NCBI RefSeq assembly: GCF_900102085.1 | Contig: NZ_FMVM01000023.1 | Coordinates: 28,845 to 92,844 of the forward strand | Direction: 5' to 3' | Source of the DNA: Paenibacillus polysaccharolyticus | GTDB lineage: Bacteria; Bacillota; Bacilli; Paenibacillales; Paenibacillaceae | DNA: 64,000 nucleotides | In this document: piece by piece, positions 17,644-25,452 of the stretch | How the letters are laid out: every line of letters begins with the position of its first letter | Numbering within the stretch: position 1 is the first letter of the stretch | Program-made: the position numbers and the translations under genes | The notes under the pieces: generated by a model | Database searches by the model: none | What the model was told of the DNA's origin: nothing | Seen by the model: the letters and a program-made list of their open reading frames with translations, nothing else

Positions 17644-17916
17644 ATGTTTGCGACGACGATTTCGAATATTCTCTATATGCTGTCTGCTCTGCTACCCCGG
17701 CAACTTTTGGTGCTGAGATCTGTATGGCCCGCAGGTATTTATCCGGGATTGCACTTGCATCCGCTTTTGGAAGAAGGGGTGAAAGGCATACCGGGCATCA
17801 CGGGGCTTAGCTTTTTTGAGACGTTTACGATCATGTATGCTCCGCCTCTGATTATGGTGACCGCGATTGTCTTTCTGTTTATCTATATGGCGGTATGCAA
17901 AAATCCAAAGGACTGA
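17644..17916 (+). CDS. Small membrane protein, candidate CydS-like third subunit
   Basis: This 90-residue ORF begins seven bases after cydB. The last ~32 residues (FETFTIMYAPPLIMVTAIVF and on to KNPKD) form one transmembrane helix. They share IMYAP and the overall pattern with CydS, the 33-residue subunit of the Geobacillus bd oxidase, as I remember that sequence. The first 45 residues contain a weaker hydrophobic stretch and may or may not be translated: GTG 17779, directly after GAAGAAGGG, would give a 45-residue protein closer to CydS in size. ATG 17644 has only a weak site (AAAGGGTG). Confidence 0.65.
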   Translation: MFATTISNILYMLSALLPRQLLVLRSVWPAGIYPGLHLHPLLEEGVKGIPGITGLSFFETFTIMYAPPLIMVTAIVFLFIYMAVCKNPKD

Positions 17917-18008
17917 TTACATTGACACTGTACTTATGTCAGGTGGTACGTCCACTGCCGATCCGGGTAATCTGATGTTAAGACCTGAGGAAGGGAGGAG
18001 GCCCCTTC

Positions 18009-19064
18009 ATGCCCAAAATTCGTTATAACAATATCGATAATGTCAGTACAGACAAAACGCTGAAGGAGTTCAAGCAGTGGAGAGAACAGCGGCGCCGCAA
18101 AGTAAAGGACTATTCCTACAAGGTGCCGAAGCACGAGCCTGAACTGGATTATTTACATGCCAACCGGGAAGAAACCACGATCACGTGGATCGGACACTCC
18201 ACCTTTTTCATCCAATATTATGGACTGAATATCGTGACCGACCCGGTGTGGGCGGAAAAGATGGGATTCCAACGCAGGCTGGGTGACCCCGGCATTCCGA
18301 TTCAGGATATTCCACCGCTCGACGTCATCCTTATCTCTCACTCACACTATGATCACTTGCATTTGGCTTCCCTGCGCAAATTGATTACATCGAAGACACT
18401 GCTGATTGTGCCGGACGGCTTGAAACGCAAGATGATCCGTAAGGGATTTCACCGTTGTCAGGAGATGAAATGGTGGGATCATATGGTGCTTGGTGGAGTG
18501 AAGATTACGTTTGTGCCTGCTCAGCACTGGACACGCCGAACGTTATTTGATACCAATACGTCCCACTGGGGCGGTTACGTATTGGAGCCAAATCATGTCG
18601 TACATGCATCAGAAGAGAGTGCGGCAGCAAGAGAAGTGCCGGAACAGTCCGCTTCAGCAATTTCTGAATCCCAGAAAGCTCACGATGACAAACAAGCAGG
18701 AGGTTATCCACCTGTCCTGTATTTTGTCGGGGATACCGGGTATTTCAAGGAGTTCAAAACGATTGGTGAACGCTTCGACATTGGCGTAACATTGATGCCG
18801 ATTGGCGCGTATGATCCCGAATGGTTTATGACTTCCCAGCATGTGACACCAGAGGAAGCCTTGCAAGGATTCGTGGAGACAGGCTCACAGCTTATGGTGC
18901 CCATGCATTACGGAACCTTCAAGCTGGCGGACGACACACCCAAGGAAGCACTGGACCGGCTGGAGGCGGAGAGAGAACGGCTCGGTATTGCCAAGGAACG
19001 GATTCGGGTGCTGGGACATGGCGAGACTCTTCGCATTCGACATGAAGCTGATGAGACCGAGTGA
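18009..19064 (+). CDS. Metallo-beta-lactamase-fold hydrolase (UlaG/NAPE-PLD-like)
   Basis: A 351-residue cytosolic metallohydrolase. The metal-binding motif SHSHYDHL, the initial strand TITWIGHSTFFIQ, the GDTGY strand and the final MHYGTF histidine follow the L-ascorbate-6-phosphate lactonase / N-acyl-phosphatidylethanolamine phospholipase D branch of the fold. Between the catalytic strands (about residues 198-235) lies a low-complexity Glu/Ala/Ser insertion that looks like a flexible loop. The ATG follows GGGAGGAGG with seven-base spacing. It starts 92 bases after the bd oxidase operon. The substrate cannot be deduced. Confidence 0.8.
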   Translation: MPKIRYNNIDNVSTDKTLKEFKQWREQRRRKVKDYSYKVPKHEPELDYLHANREETTITWIGHSTFFIQYYGLNIVTDPVWAEKMGFQRRLGDPGIPIQDIPPLDVILISHSHYDHLHLASLRKLITSKTLLIVPDGLKRKMIRKGFHRCQEMKWWDHMVLGGVKITFVPAQHWTRRTLFDTNTSHWGGYVLEPNHVVHASEESAAAREVPEQSASAISESQKAHDDKQAGGYPPVLYFVGDTGYFKEFKTIGERFDIGVTLMPIGAYDPEWFMTSQHVTPEEALQGFVETGSQLMVPMHYGTFKLADDTPKEALDRLEAERERLGIAKERIRVLGHGETLRIRHEADETE

Positions 19065-19178
19065 TTATTCATTAAAATTCCATGAAAAGTACAATAACTG
19101 GGCTAACAAAAGCCAGCCAGATATGGTAATCTATAAACATACGTGCATGAACAGCATATTTACCAAAACTTTAATCCG

Positions 19179-19216
19179 TAAAAAGCGGCTGATTTTCGAA
19201 TTTGCCGCTTTTTTGT
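19179..19216 (+). terminator. Terminator after the metallohydrolase gene
   Basis: AAAAGCGGC pairs with GCCGCTTTT, followed by TTG and a T-rich tract. Confidence 0.8.
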
Positions 19217-19321
19217 GTTATAATATGGTGCCAGAATAGGCATCGGATATTGAATCCATGATTTTACGCAGGTTGCTATTCATGCAGTATGCAGATTAAC
19301 GAATAAAGGATGGTATGCTTA

Positions 19322-20947
19322 ATGATCAGTACAAGCGGCATCACGCTCCGCTACGGAAAACGTGCACTTTTTGAAGATGTGAATATCAAATTCACGCCAG
19401 GCAACTGTTACGGCCTGATCGGTGCGAACGGAGCCGGCAAATCAACGTTTTTGAAAATTTTGTCCGGTGAGATTGAAGCCAACTCGGGAGAGGTGCACAT
19501 CACCCCGGGCGAACGTATGGCCGTTTTGAAGCAAAACCACTTTGAATATGATGAGTATCCGGTTCTCGAAACGGTTATTATGGGTCACGCTCGTCTGTAT
19601 TCCATCATGAAAGAGAAGGATGCTTTGTATGCGAAGGCAGACTTCACAGAAGAAGACGGTTTGCGTGCAGGTGAACTTGAAGGAGAGTTCGCTGAGCAGA
19701 ACGGCTGGGATGCTGAGCCGGATGCAGCGGCACTCCTGATCGGTCTGGGCATTGATCGTGACATGCATGACAAAAAAATGATAGAGCTGAGCGGGAACGA
19801 AAAAGTCCGCGTATTGCTGGCACAAGCGTTGTTTGGCCGTCCAAACAACCTGTTGCTCGATGAGCCTACCAACCACTTGGATCTCGAATCGATTCAATGG
19901 CTTGAGAACTTCTTGATGGATTATGAAGGCACCGTTATTGTTGTATCCCATGACCGTCACTTCCTGAACAAGGTATGTACGCATATCGCAGATATTGACT
20001 TTGGTAAAATTCAGATGTACGTAGGTAACTATGACTTCTGGTATGAGTCCAGCCAATTGGCTCTTGCGTTGCAACGGGATGCCAACAAGAAAAAAGAAGA
20101 GAAGATTAAAGAGCTGCAAGCCTTTATTCAACGTTTCTCCGCGAATGCTTCGAAGTCCAAACAGGCGACTTCCCGGAAGAAACAACTCGACAAAATCACA
20201 TTGGATGACCTTCGTCCATCCAACCGTAAATATCCGTTTATTAACTTCAAACCTGAGCGTGAAGCAGGGAAACAATTGCTGACTGTGGATCGTATTCACA
20301 AATCCGTCGATGGTGTGGAAATGTTGAAAGATGTGAGCTTTGTGGTGAACAAAGGTGACAAAATTGCATTTGTTGGCCCGAACGGAAATGCCAAATCACT
20401 GTTGTTTGATATTCTCATGGGTGAAACGGAAGCGGACAGCGGTGAATATACTTGGGGTGTGACGACAACTCAGGCTTATTTCCCGAAAGATAACTCCCAA
20501 TTCTTTGACGGTGTGGATATGACACTCGTAGATTGGTTGCGTCAGTATTCCAAAGATCAGGATGAAACGTATCTGCGTGGCTTCCTGGGCCGTATGTTGT
20601 TCTCTGGTGAGGAGTCCCAGAAGAAGGCCAGCGTACTCTCCGGGGGAGAGAAAGTTCGCTGTATGCTGGCGAAAATGATGCAGACAGGTGCAAACGCATT
20701 GATTCTCGATGAGCCAACGAACCACTTGGATCTCGAATCCATTACTGCACTAAATAATGGTATGATTGACTTTGATGGAACGATGTTGTTTACTTCCCAT
20801 GACCATCAGTTCATCCAAACGATCGCAAACCGGATTATCGAAATCACGCCTACAGGCCTGATTGATCGTCAAATGAGCTATGATGAATATCTGGAAAGCG
20901 ACGAAATCAAAGAACTGCGCAACAAAATGTACCCGGTGGAAGCTTAA
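19322..20947 (+). CDS. ykpA: ABC-F family ATPase, YkpA/YbiT type
   Basis: A 541-residue protein with two ABC ATPase domains and no membrane segment, so a ribosome-associated ABC-F factor rather than a transporter. The first domain has Walker A GANGAGKST, the signature LSGNEKV (normally LSGGE) and Walker B LLLDEPTNHLDL. The linker (about 245-305) is charged. The second domain has GPNGNAKS, an unusual Walker A lacking the standard GKS/T, then LSGGEKVR and LILDEPTNHLDL. The start is ATG 19322 (AAAGGA 11 bases upstream); an ATG at 19310 sits on that site. It matches YkpA along its length, as I recall that sequence. A 13-codon ORF (19258-19299) lies in the leader. Confidence 0.9.
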   Translation: MISTSGITLRYGKRALFEDVNIKFTPGNCYGLIGANGAGKSTFLKILSGEIEANSGEVHITPGERMAVLKQNHFEYDEYPVLETVIMGHARLYSIMKEKDALYAKADFTEEDGLRAGELEGEFAEQNGWDAEPDAAALLIGLGIDRDMHDKKMIELSGNEKVRVLLAQALFGRPNNLLLDEPTNHLDLESIQWLENFLMDYEGTVIVVSHDRHFLNKVCTHIADIDFGKIQMYVGNYDFWYESSQLALALQRDANKKKEEKIKELQAFIQRFSANASKSKQATSRKKQLDKITLDDLRPSNRKYPFINFKPEREAGKQLLTVDRIHKSVDGVEMLKDVSFVVNKGDKIAFVGPNGNAKSLLFDILMGETEADSGEYTWGVTTTQAYFPKDNSQFFDGVDMTLVDWLRQYSKDQDETYLRGFLGRMLFSGEESQKKASVLSGGEKVRCMLAKMMQTGANALILDEPTNHLDLESITALNNGMIDFDGTMLFTSHDHQFIQTIANRIIEITPTGLIDRQMSYDEYLESDEIKELRNKMYPVEA

Positions 20948-20970
20948 TTCCACTTTAAATACGTGCAAGT

Positions 20971-21013
20971 GAAAAACCGCAAGTCCTCCTAGTGGAGGGC
21001 ATGCGGTTTTTTG
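20971..21013. terminator. Bidirectional terminator
   Basis: GAAAAACCGCA pairs with TGCGGTTTTTTG, with an inner CCTCC/GGAGG helix. It ends ykpA on the + strand and the small gene at 21055 on the - strand. Confidence 0.85.
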
Positions 21014-21054
21014 TCGTGCTCATGCTGATATACAGCTCTTATGCTGGCGCGAAC

Positions 21055-21243
21055 CTAAGACCCGCCTGTACGGCGACGCTGGTTGTTCGGCTTTTTGTTG
21101 TTCTGGCTCTTCATGGCTTTAGGGCCGCCTTCAAAGTAAGCACCCGACTGGTTGCCGGAGTTTTGCTGTTCTTTCTTTTGTGCCAGCTTTTGACGGATCG
21201 CGTCTTGCAAGCTGACCTTTTTCGGTTCATTATTTTCGCTCAT
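21055..21243 (-). CDS. Small basic Gln/Asn-rich protein, unknown function
   Basis: A 62-residue protein starting MSENNEPKK after a strong GGGAGGG site. A predicted helix (SLQDAIRQKLAQKKEQQ) is followed by a disordered tail rich in Asn, Gln, Lys and Arg, ending NNQRRRTGGS. No transmembrane segment or known motif is seen; the basic tail might bind nucleic acid. It lies downstream of the frame-split small gene at 21296-21437 on the same strand and may be cotranscribed with it. Confidence 0.7.
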   Translation of the reverse strand: MSENNEPKKVSLQDAIRQKLAQKKEQQNSGNQSGAYFEGGPKAMKSQNNKKPNNQRRRTGGS

Positions 21244-21295
21244 TATATATCCCTCCCGGTCTTGCAGTAAGCCGTCCAATTTGGACGGGATGTAC

Positions 21296-21437
21296 TCATT
21301 TTATACGTTTTATAAAGGCCTCACAAGGGCAACCTGATAAAATGCCGTTTTCCACCAGTTTTACCTGAACCAACATTGTTTCTTCATCACTAAAGCCCTG
21401 CCTCTTGGAAACTTTGTTTCGGCTTGCCTACAGCCAT
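21296..21437 (-). pseudogene. Frame-split small gene; possible programmed +1 frameshift (CTT TAG)
   Basis: From ATG 21437 a frame of 15 codons ends at TAG (21390-21392). Skipping one T at CTT-TAG moves reading into the +1 frame, which continues SDEETMLVQV for 31 codons and ends ILSGCPCEAFIKRIK at TGA 21296-21298, giving a 46-residue product. CTT followed by a T-initial stop is the slip-site form known from prfB, and purine-rich GAGGCAGGG precedes it. The alternatives are a one-base mutation or a sequencing error. The start has a poor ribosome binding site; GTG 21452 is an in-frame alternative. The CPC motif could bind metal. Confidence 0.45.
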
Positions 21438-21533
21438 GCTACCCGGCAACACTGTTTCTATAGACCCACACGGCTTGCATTTGGTACCATGGAAAAACTA
21501 GTTATTGGAAACGTGAAAAGGAGTGTCGTCCCC

Positions 21534-22418
21534 TTGAACGCTTATGAAGAGATACGTAAAGGAGAGCGGGGAGCCTGGATTAGCATCGCGGCGTACCTCG
21601 TATTATCTGCATTTAAGTTGATTTGTGGATATTTGTTTGCTTCCAGTGCTCTGGTTGCAGACGGAATCAATAATGCTACGGACATTGTGGCTTCTGTCGC
21701 GGTATTAGTTGGCCTGCGCATATCGCAAAAACCGCCGGATTCGGATCATGCCTATGGTCATTTTCGGGCCGAAACGATTGCGGCATTACTTGCCTCATTT
21801 ATTATGGCAGTTGTAGGACTTCAAGTATTGGTTGAGGCGGTACGATCCTGGTATGCTGGCGATTACACTGCTCCGAACCTGTGGGCAGCCGGCGTAGCTT
21901 TGATCTGTGCTGTGGTTATGCTGGGGGTGTACCGTTACAACTCGCGTCTAGCCCAGAAAATTAATAGCCAGGCTTTGCACGCGGCGGCTAAAGATAATCG
22001 TTCCGATGCCTGGGTGAGTATCGGTGCTGCCGTTGGCATCGTTGGTTCACAATTCGGACTCCCTTGGCTGGATAAAGTGGCTGCTATCCTGGTAGGTCTG
22101 CTAATTTGTAAAACAGCCTGGGAAATTTTCCGTGATTCGACTCATCTGCTTACCGATGGATTTGATCAAAAGCAGTTGACGGATTTAAGATCTGCCGTTG
22201 CCCGAGTTCCTGGTGTAGAAACGATCAAGGATGTGAAGGCACGAGTACATGGTAGCCATGTTTTGGTAGATGTAGTCATTGAAGTGGACGGAGGATTAAC
22301 ACTGGTAGAAGGTCATGAAATCTGTAATCAGGTGGAGGCACGACTGAAACGTTCGCATAACATTATGCACGTTCATGTACATGTAGAGCCTCGATCTGAA
22401 GAAACACACCTGCCATAA
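21534..22418 (+). CDS. Cation diffusion facilitator, probable Mn(II) exporter
   Basis: A 294-residue CDF-family metal/proton antiporter with six transmembrane helices and a cytoplasmic C-terminal domain. The start is taken as TTG 21534, ten bases after AAGGAG; an upstream reading to 21405 has no site. In helix 2 the metal site is ADGINNATD (DxxxD-type). In helix 5 it is DNRSD, again DxxxD, where zinc exporters usually have HxxxD. The acidic pair is a feature of the manganese/iron branch (MneP/MneS-like). The C-terminal domain contains VHGSHVLVD and ends in a His-rich HVHVHVE. Metal choice is inferred from these residues. Confidence 0.8.
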   Translation: MNAYEEIRKGERGAWISIAAYLVLSAFKLICGYLFASSALVADGINNATDIVASVAVLVGLRISQKPPDSDHAYGHFRAETIAALLASFIMAVVGLQVLVEAVRSWYAGDYTAPNLWAAGVALICAVVMLGVYRYNSRLAQKINSQALHAAAKDNRSDAWVSIGAAVGIVGSQFGLPWLDKVAAILVGLLICKTAWEIFRDSTHLLTDGFDQKQLTDLRSAVARVPGVETIKDVKARVHGSHVLVDVVIEVDGGLTLVEGHEICNQVEARLKRSHNIMHVHVHVEPRSEETHLP

Positions 22419-22458
22419 ATCACTTAAAGCAGGAGTTTTCACAAAATAGATATATCAA

Positions 22459-22496
22459 AAAGAGGACAGACGCGAGTGTGGCGTACTGTCCTCTTT
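22459..22496. terminator. Bidirectional terminator
   Basis: The perfect arms AAAGAGGACAG and CTGTCCTCTTT lie between the CDF gene and the convergent gene at 22524. Confidence 0.85.
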
Positions 22497-22523
22497 ACTT
22501 ATGTTAGAAACGATTATACGATA

Positions 22524-23018
22524 TTATTGAATCGCAACGTGAATCCAGGCTTTACCTTTCCAAGTGTATACTTGGACCCATTCGCCGCCGTCGAATCCGT
22601 CAACAATTTCACCTGTTGTATCAACAACTTGCGCGCTCAGAGCACCGATTGGTTTACCGTTTGGTGCATCATAGAACCATGTGCGCTCCAGCAAGTTGAG
22701 CAGCATTGTCGGCATCAGAACTTCGTCACCCGGTTTTACAATTGGCTCGTCGAACATTAAGTCAGATCCAGGCACAGGATTATTACCATTCTCACTGTAG
22801 GTACTACCTGTTACAGTTTCAACCTTGCCTTCAACAGTCTGAACAGCAGGTTTGTTTACTTCTACAGCCGGCGTTGTTGTTGCCGGTGAAGTTGTAGTTG
22901 CTTCAGTACCGGAAGTTGTTGGTGTTACCGTGCCGGTAACCGCTTCCTCAGCACCTGCAGCGGCAGCCATGGAACCCATCAATGTTAAAGCAGCGGCAAA
23001 ACTTACGATTTTTTTCAT
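22524..23018 (-). CDS. Secreted SH3-like domain protein
   Basis: A 164-residue exported protein: a signal peptide (1-23, ending AGAEE), a Thr/Ser/Pro-rich linker (about 25-75), and a C-terminal domain (about 95-164). The C-terminal motifs ERTWFYDAPNGKPIGALSAQ and WVQVYTWKGKAWIHV have the spacing of a bacterial SH3 domain that binds cell-wall peptides. The ATG follows GAGGAGG. It is transcribed away from the stress genes to the right. The cell-wall role is inferred from the domain only. Confidence 0.65.
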   Translation of the reverse strand: MKKIVSFAAALTLMGSMAAAAGAEEAVTGTVTPTTSGTEATTTSPATTTPAVEVNKPAVQTVEGKVETVTGSTYSENGNNPVPGSDLMFDEPIVKPGDEVLMPTMLLNLLERTWFYDAPNGKPIGALSAQVVDTTGEIVDGFDGGEWVQVYTWKGKAWIHVAIQ

Positions 23019-23320
23019 TTGTTTTTCCTCCTCGGTTAAATATGTAGTTTTTGATGTCCTGTGTTAAAAGTAACCAAGCAAGCTGGTCTATGAATCACAA
23101 ATTATAACAATTTTTTCTTGGTTCCTCCAGAGTCAACTGGCGCATATGTGGGTAAATAGAAAGCCTGTAAAAATCAGACTTACGAGGCATAAAATCGGGC
23201 TGGCTATATCATTAAAGTCCTGTTTTTCAGGACTCCTCGGCGGTGTATTTTGGAATAAAGCAGGAGGGAGTGTAATACATAAATATAGAAAAATAGGTAG
23301 GTGTACCTGTCTTGGAACGC

Positions 23321-23359
23321 ACAAAAGCCGACGTGCCCGGAGGCATCATCGGCTTTTGT
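23321..23359 (-). terminator. Terminator of the DUF1328 gene
   Basis: The minus-strand stem ACAAAAGCCGATGATGCC pairs imperfectly with GGGCACGTCGGCTTTTGT, with a TCC loop. It lies 35 bases beyond the stop. Confidence 0.75.
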
Positions 23360-23393
23360 ATGTAATGCAATCATCAGATTCAGACATCCGCTT

Positions 23394-23558
23394 TTATCGC
23401 ATTCGGCTTCGTCCCGTAATGAGGGAGATAACGAAGAGTACTACAAAGATGAAGAACAATACTTTTGCGATCGAAGCAGCCGCTTCAACAATCCCGAAGA
23501 ACCCGAAAATACCGGCAACCAGTGCAATAATCAGAAATATAACAGACCATTTTAACAT
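23394..23558 (-). CDS. DUF1328/YtjA-family small membrane protein
   Basis: A 54-residue ORF with two hydrophobic helices (starting MLKWSVIFLIIALVAGIFGF, then an IAKVLFFIFVVLFVISLI stretch) and a short basic end. The start WSVIFLIIA, the small-residue turn FFGIVEAAA and the length fit the DUF1328 family, often seen near stress genes. AAAGGATG precedes the ATG. A stress-type promoter candidate (GTTTCA-N14-GGTTAA) lies 72 bases upstream, back to back with that of the DUF948 gene. The molecular function is unknown. Confidence 0.75.
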   Translation of the reverse strand: MLKWSVIFLIIALVAGIFGFFGIVEAAASIAKVLFFIFVVLFVISLITGRSRMR

Positions 23559-23629
23559 GAGAATTCATCCTTTCGTGTTAAAGTTTGTGGCGTGAACTGT
23601 GCTGTCTCACTGCCCTGTGTAGTCTAACC

Positions 23630-23655
23630 TTAACCGAGGTCAAATGACTTGAAAC
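23630..23655 (-). promoter_or_regulatory. SigB-like promoter candidate for the DUF1328 gene
   Basis: On the minus strand GTTTCA (23650-23655) and GGTTAA (23630-23635) are separated by 14 bases. The Bacillus SigB consensus is GTTTAA-N12-15-GGGTAT; the T at the third -10 position is a deviation. Confidence 0.45.
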
Positions 23656-23705
23656 ATGGTGTTTTTTTCTTCTTCTATACATCGCTGAAGGACCATTTTT
23701 CTTTT

Positions 23706-23731
23706 GTTTCGCCCGGGAAAGCCTCGGGTAA
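23706..23731 (+). promoter_or_regulatory. SigB-like promoter for the DUF948 gene
   Basis: GTTTCG (23706-23711), 14 bases, then GGGTAA (23726-23731), 50 bases before ATG 23781. This is the best match to the SigB consensus in the window. In B. subtilis the related ytxGHJ operon is SigB-dependent. Confidence 0.6.
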
Positions 23732-23780
23732 CTATAGCAATAACAAAACCGAACGCAACCATGGAAAGAGAGGTTCTTTT

Positions 23781-24290
23781 ATGATCTATCAACTGAGCGT
23801 GGCCCTAATTGCAGTGGCATTTGCTGTACTGGTTTTCTTTTTGATTCGCACGTTAAAATCTGCCCAGAGCTCACTGGACAATGTTTCTCAGACACTGCAG
23901 GAAGTACAAAAAACGATTGATGAACTCAGTTATGAAGTAAAACAGACAGTACGACATGCGAATGACATTACGGCTGATGTACAGCACAAAATGAAGAAGA
24001 TTGACCCGGTAATGGAATCCGTTGAGAATTTGGGAGAAGTTCTCAGTGAAGTAACGGCAGCTGCCAAGCAGGTGTCCACTACACTGATGACCCGATTTCA
24101 GAATAGACCATCCAAAGCAGAAGCAGGCAAAACGTCCGAATCCAATCAGGTAACAGCTCCACCTGCGACGCCTGCGGAGCGCACCGTGCAATCCTACGAA
24201 GCTACATATCAGGATAAAACAAAGGGTGGGAAGAACTGGATGAATTATATTGATCTTGCCGCTAATGTGTGGCAACGGATGCGTAAATAA
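23781..24290 (+). CDS. DUF948/YtxG-like membrane-anchored coiled-coil protein
   Basis: A 169-residue protein. ATG 23781 follows GAGAGG with seven-base spacing. An N-terminal transmembrane helix (about 4-24) leads into a long amphipathic coiled coil (25-105, SLDNVSQTLQEVQKTIDEL and similar heptads), then a Ser/Thr/Pro/Lys-rich linker and a C-terminal helix (DLAANVWQRMRK). This is the layout of YtxG, a general-stress protein of Bacillus. A SigB-type promoter lies upstream. It is probably attached to the inner face of the membrane; the function is not established. Confidence 0.75.
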   Translation: MIYQLSVALIAVAFAVLVFFLIRTLKSAQSSLDNVSQTLQEVQKTIDELSYEVKQTVRHANDITADVQHKMKKIDPVMESVENLGEVLSEVTAAAKQVSTTLMTRFQNRPSKAEAGKTSESNQVTAPPATPAERTVQSYEATYQDKTKGGKNWMNYIDLAANVWQRMRK

Positions 24291-24358
24291 CATGACTGCT
24301 CTCTGATAATCGATGAAGCCTTCAGGGCGGTGATGAACTTGATGAAAGGGTGAGAATC

Positions 24359-24895
24359 ATGATGAAACTACTGCTAGTGACTATGTTTAGCGTAATTTCT
24401 CCCTTTTCCGTTCAACCGGCAGCAACACCAGCTGCTCACGACATGCAATGGACGGTAATGGAGGAACAGGAGCCAGAGATGACTCTGGCTATGGATCGTT
24501 CCGAGACGTTCGAGCAGTTTCGGACTCTGAATGGCGTTTCACTAGAGGATGGAAAGCATGAATTATTTGCCAAGTTAGGTCAGCCAGATTCCATCAAAGA
24601 AGATCCTTATATGGGATGTCCAGAATATCATTTTCGTCATGTGAACGTTGGGATATGTGAAGACACAGACATGATTCAGTTCATACGTGTGGACGGTTCG
24701 CATAACTACTTGAACTTGAATGGGGAGTCTGTCCCAATGCATAAGGATGCTATTCATCAAATCTTGGGCGAGCCTTACGCTGTTGCTGAGGATGGCGAGG
24801 TGTTTCTTCGTGGTCATTACGCGATTAAAGTATATATGAAATCAGGCTCTAACCAGATTGACGCTGTTGACTTTTTCGACGATACGGTTTCCTGA
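24359..24895 (+). CDS. Exported protein of unknown function
   Basis: A 178-residue protein with a signal peptide (MMKLLLVTMFSVISPFS..., cleavage likely after QPAATPA). The start is at 24359 or the adjacent ATG at 24362, after AAAGGGTG. The mature part is acidic and contains two similar halves. Each has a pattern of helix then LGQP/LGEP (FAKLGQPDSIKEDPYMG and HQILGEPYAVAEDG), which suggests two related beta-rich repeats of the SmpA/OmlA or BLIP-like type. That is a guess from shape. It lies between the DUF948 and YflT genes on the same strand. Confidence 0.6.
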   Translation: MMKLLLVTMFSVISPFSVQPAATPAAHDMQWTVMEEQEPEMTLAMDRSETFEQFRTLNGVSLEDGKHELFAKLGQPDSIKEDPYMGCPEYHFRHVNVGICEDTDMIQFIRVDGSHNYLNLNGESVPMHKDAIHQILGEPYAVAEDGEVFLRGHYAIKVYMKSGSNQIDAVDFFDDTVS

Positions 24896-24913
24896 GATTC
24901 TGATCCAACTTCC

Positions 24914-24939
24914 GTTTCAACGTAAAATAGTATGGTTAT
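24914..24939 (+). promoter_or_regulatory. SigB-like promoter candidate for the YflT-type gene
   Basis: GTTTCA (24914-24919), 14 bases, GGTTAT (24934-24939), 49 bases before ATG 24989. It deviates from GGGTAT at one position. Confidence 0.5.
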
Positions 24940-24988
24940 ATACTATAAGAGCGCGATAAAGAAGATTAATCAGAGGAGAGTGGAAACG

Positions 24989-25333
24989 ATGAATTCAACC
25001 AATGCACAGGCGTATGCCAAAGTGGTAGAAAACGGAGTTCAAGCAGTAGAAGCGGTGAAAGAACTGCAGACTACTGGATACTTAGCTGATCATATCTTCG
25101 TTCTTGCCCATGAGAAGGATCGTACAGATCGCATTGCAGATACCGCAGATGCTAACGAGATTGGCATCAAGGAGGAAGGTTTATTTGATTCCATGGCGAA
25201 TCTGTTCCGTTCTCGCGGTGACGAACTTCGGGCCAAAATCGTATCGATGGGTTTTACCGAAGCCGAGGCTGATTTCTATGAAAGTGAATTGGATAAAGGC
25301 AAGGTACTGATCATTGCCAAAAAGAAAGACTAA
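24989..25333 (+). CDS. YflT-type general stress protein
   Basis: A 114-residue soluble protein matching the heat-induced stress protein YflT domain: an N-terminal segment AYAKVVENGVQAVEAVKEL, then GYLADHIFVLAHEKDRTDRIAD, and a C-terminal half ending GKVLIIAKK. ATG 24989 follows AGAGGAGAG. YflT is SigB-controlled in Bacillus, and a matching promoter candidate lies upstream. A 23-bp perfect hairpin terminator isolates the gene from the sigB locus. The biochemical role is unknown. Confidence 0.8.
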   Translation: MNSTNAQAYAKVVENGVQAVEAVKELQTTGYLADHIFVLAHEKDRTDRIADTADANEIGIKEEGLFDSMANLFRSRGDELRAKIVSMGFTEAEADFYESELDKGKVLIIAKKKD

Positions 25334-25402
25334 TATGTACATCCTGAGCGTAGGAGTGTTATATCAAATAGTGCCCTGCGGTGAACCAGGACAGACTTAA
25401 TC

Positions 25403-25452
25403 AAAAACATAGATAAGGAATGGGGGGAACCCCATTCCTTATCTATGTTTTT
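25403..25452 (+). terminator. Very long perfect terminator hairpin
   Basis: A 23-bp perfect stem (25403-25425 with 25430-25452) is closed by the loop GGAA, with A- and T-runs at its ends. It can work in both directions and separates the YflT gene from the sigB regulatory cluster. Confidence 0.85.

Noticed and set aside
19442..20299. 285-codon open frame on the minus strand
   Set aside because: It is fully antisense to ykpA, whose protein is clearly conserved, and has no ribosome binding site.
23215..23233. Hairpin AGTCCTG-TTTTT-CAGGACT
   Set aside because: It is in neither a clear terminator position nor a leader; kept out for lack of context.
23133..23324. 63-codon minus-strand ORF with a hydrophobic end
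   Set aside because: No ribosome binding site, and it lies downstream of the DUF1328 terminator.
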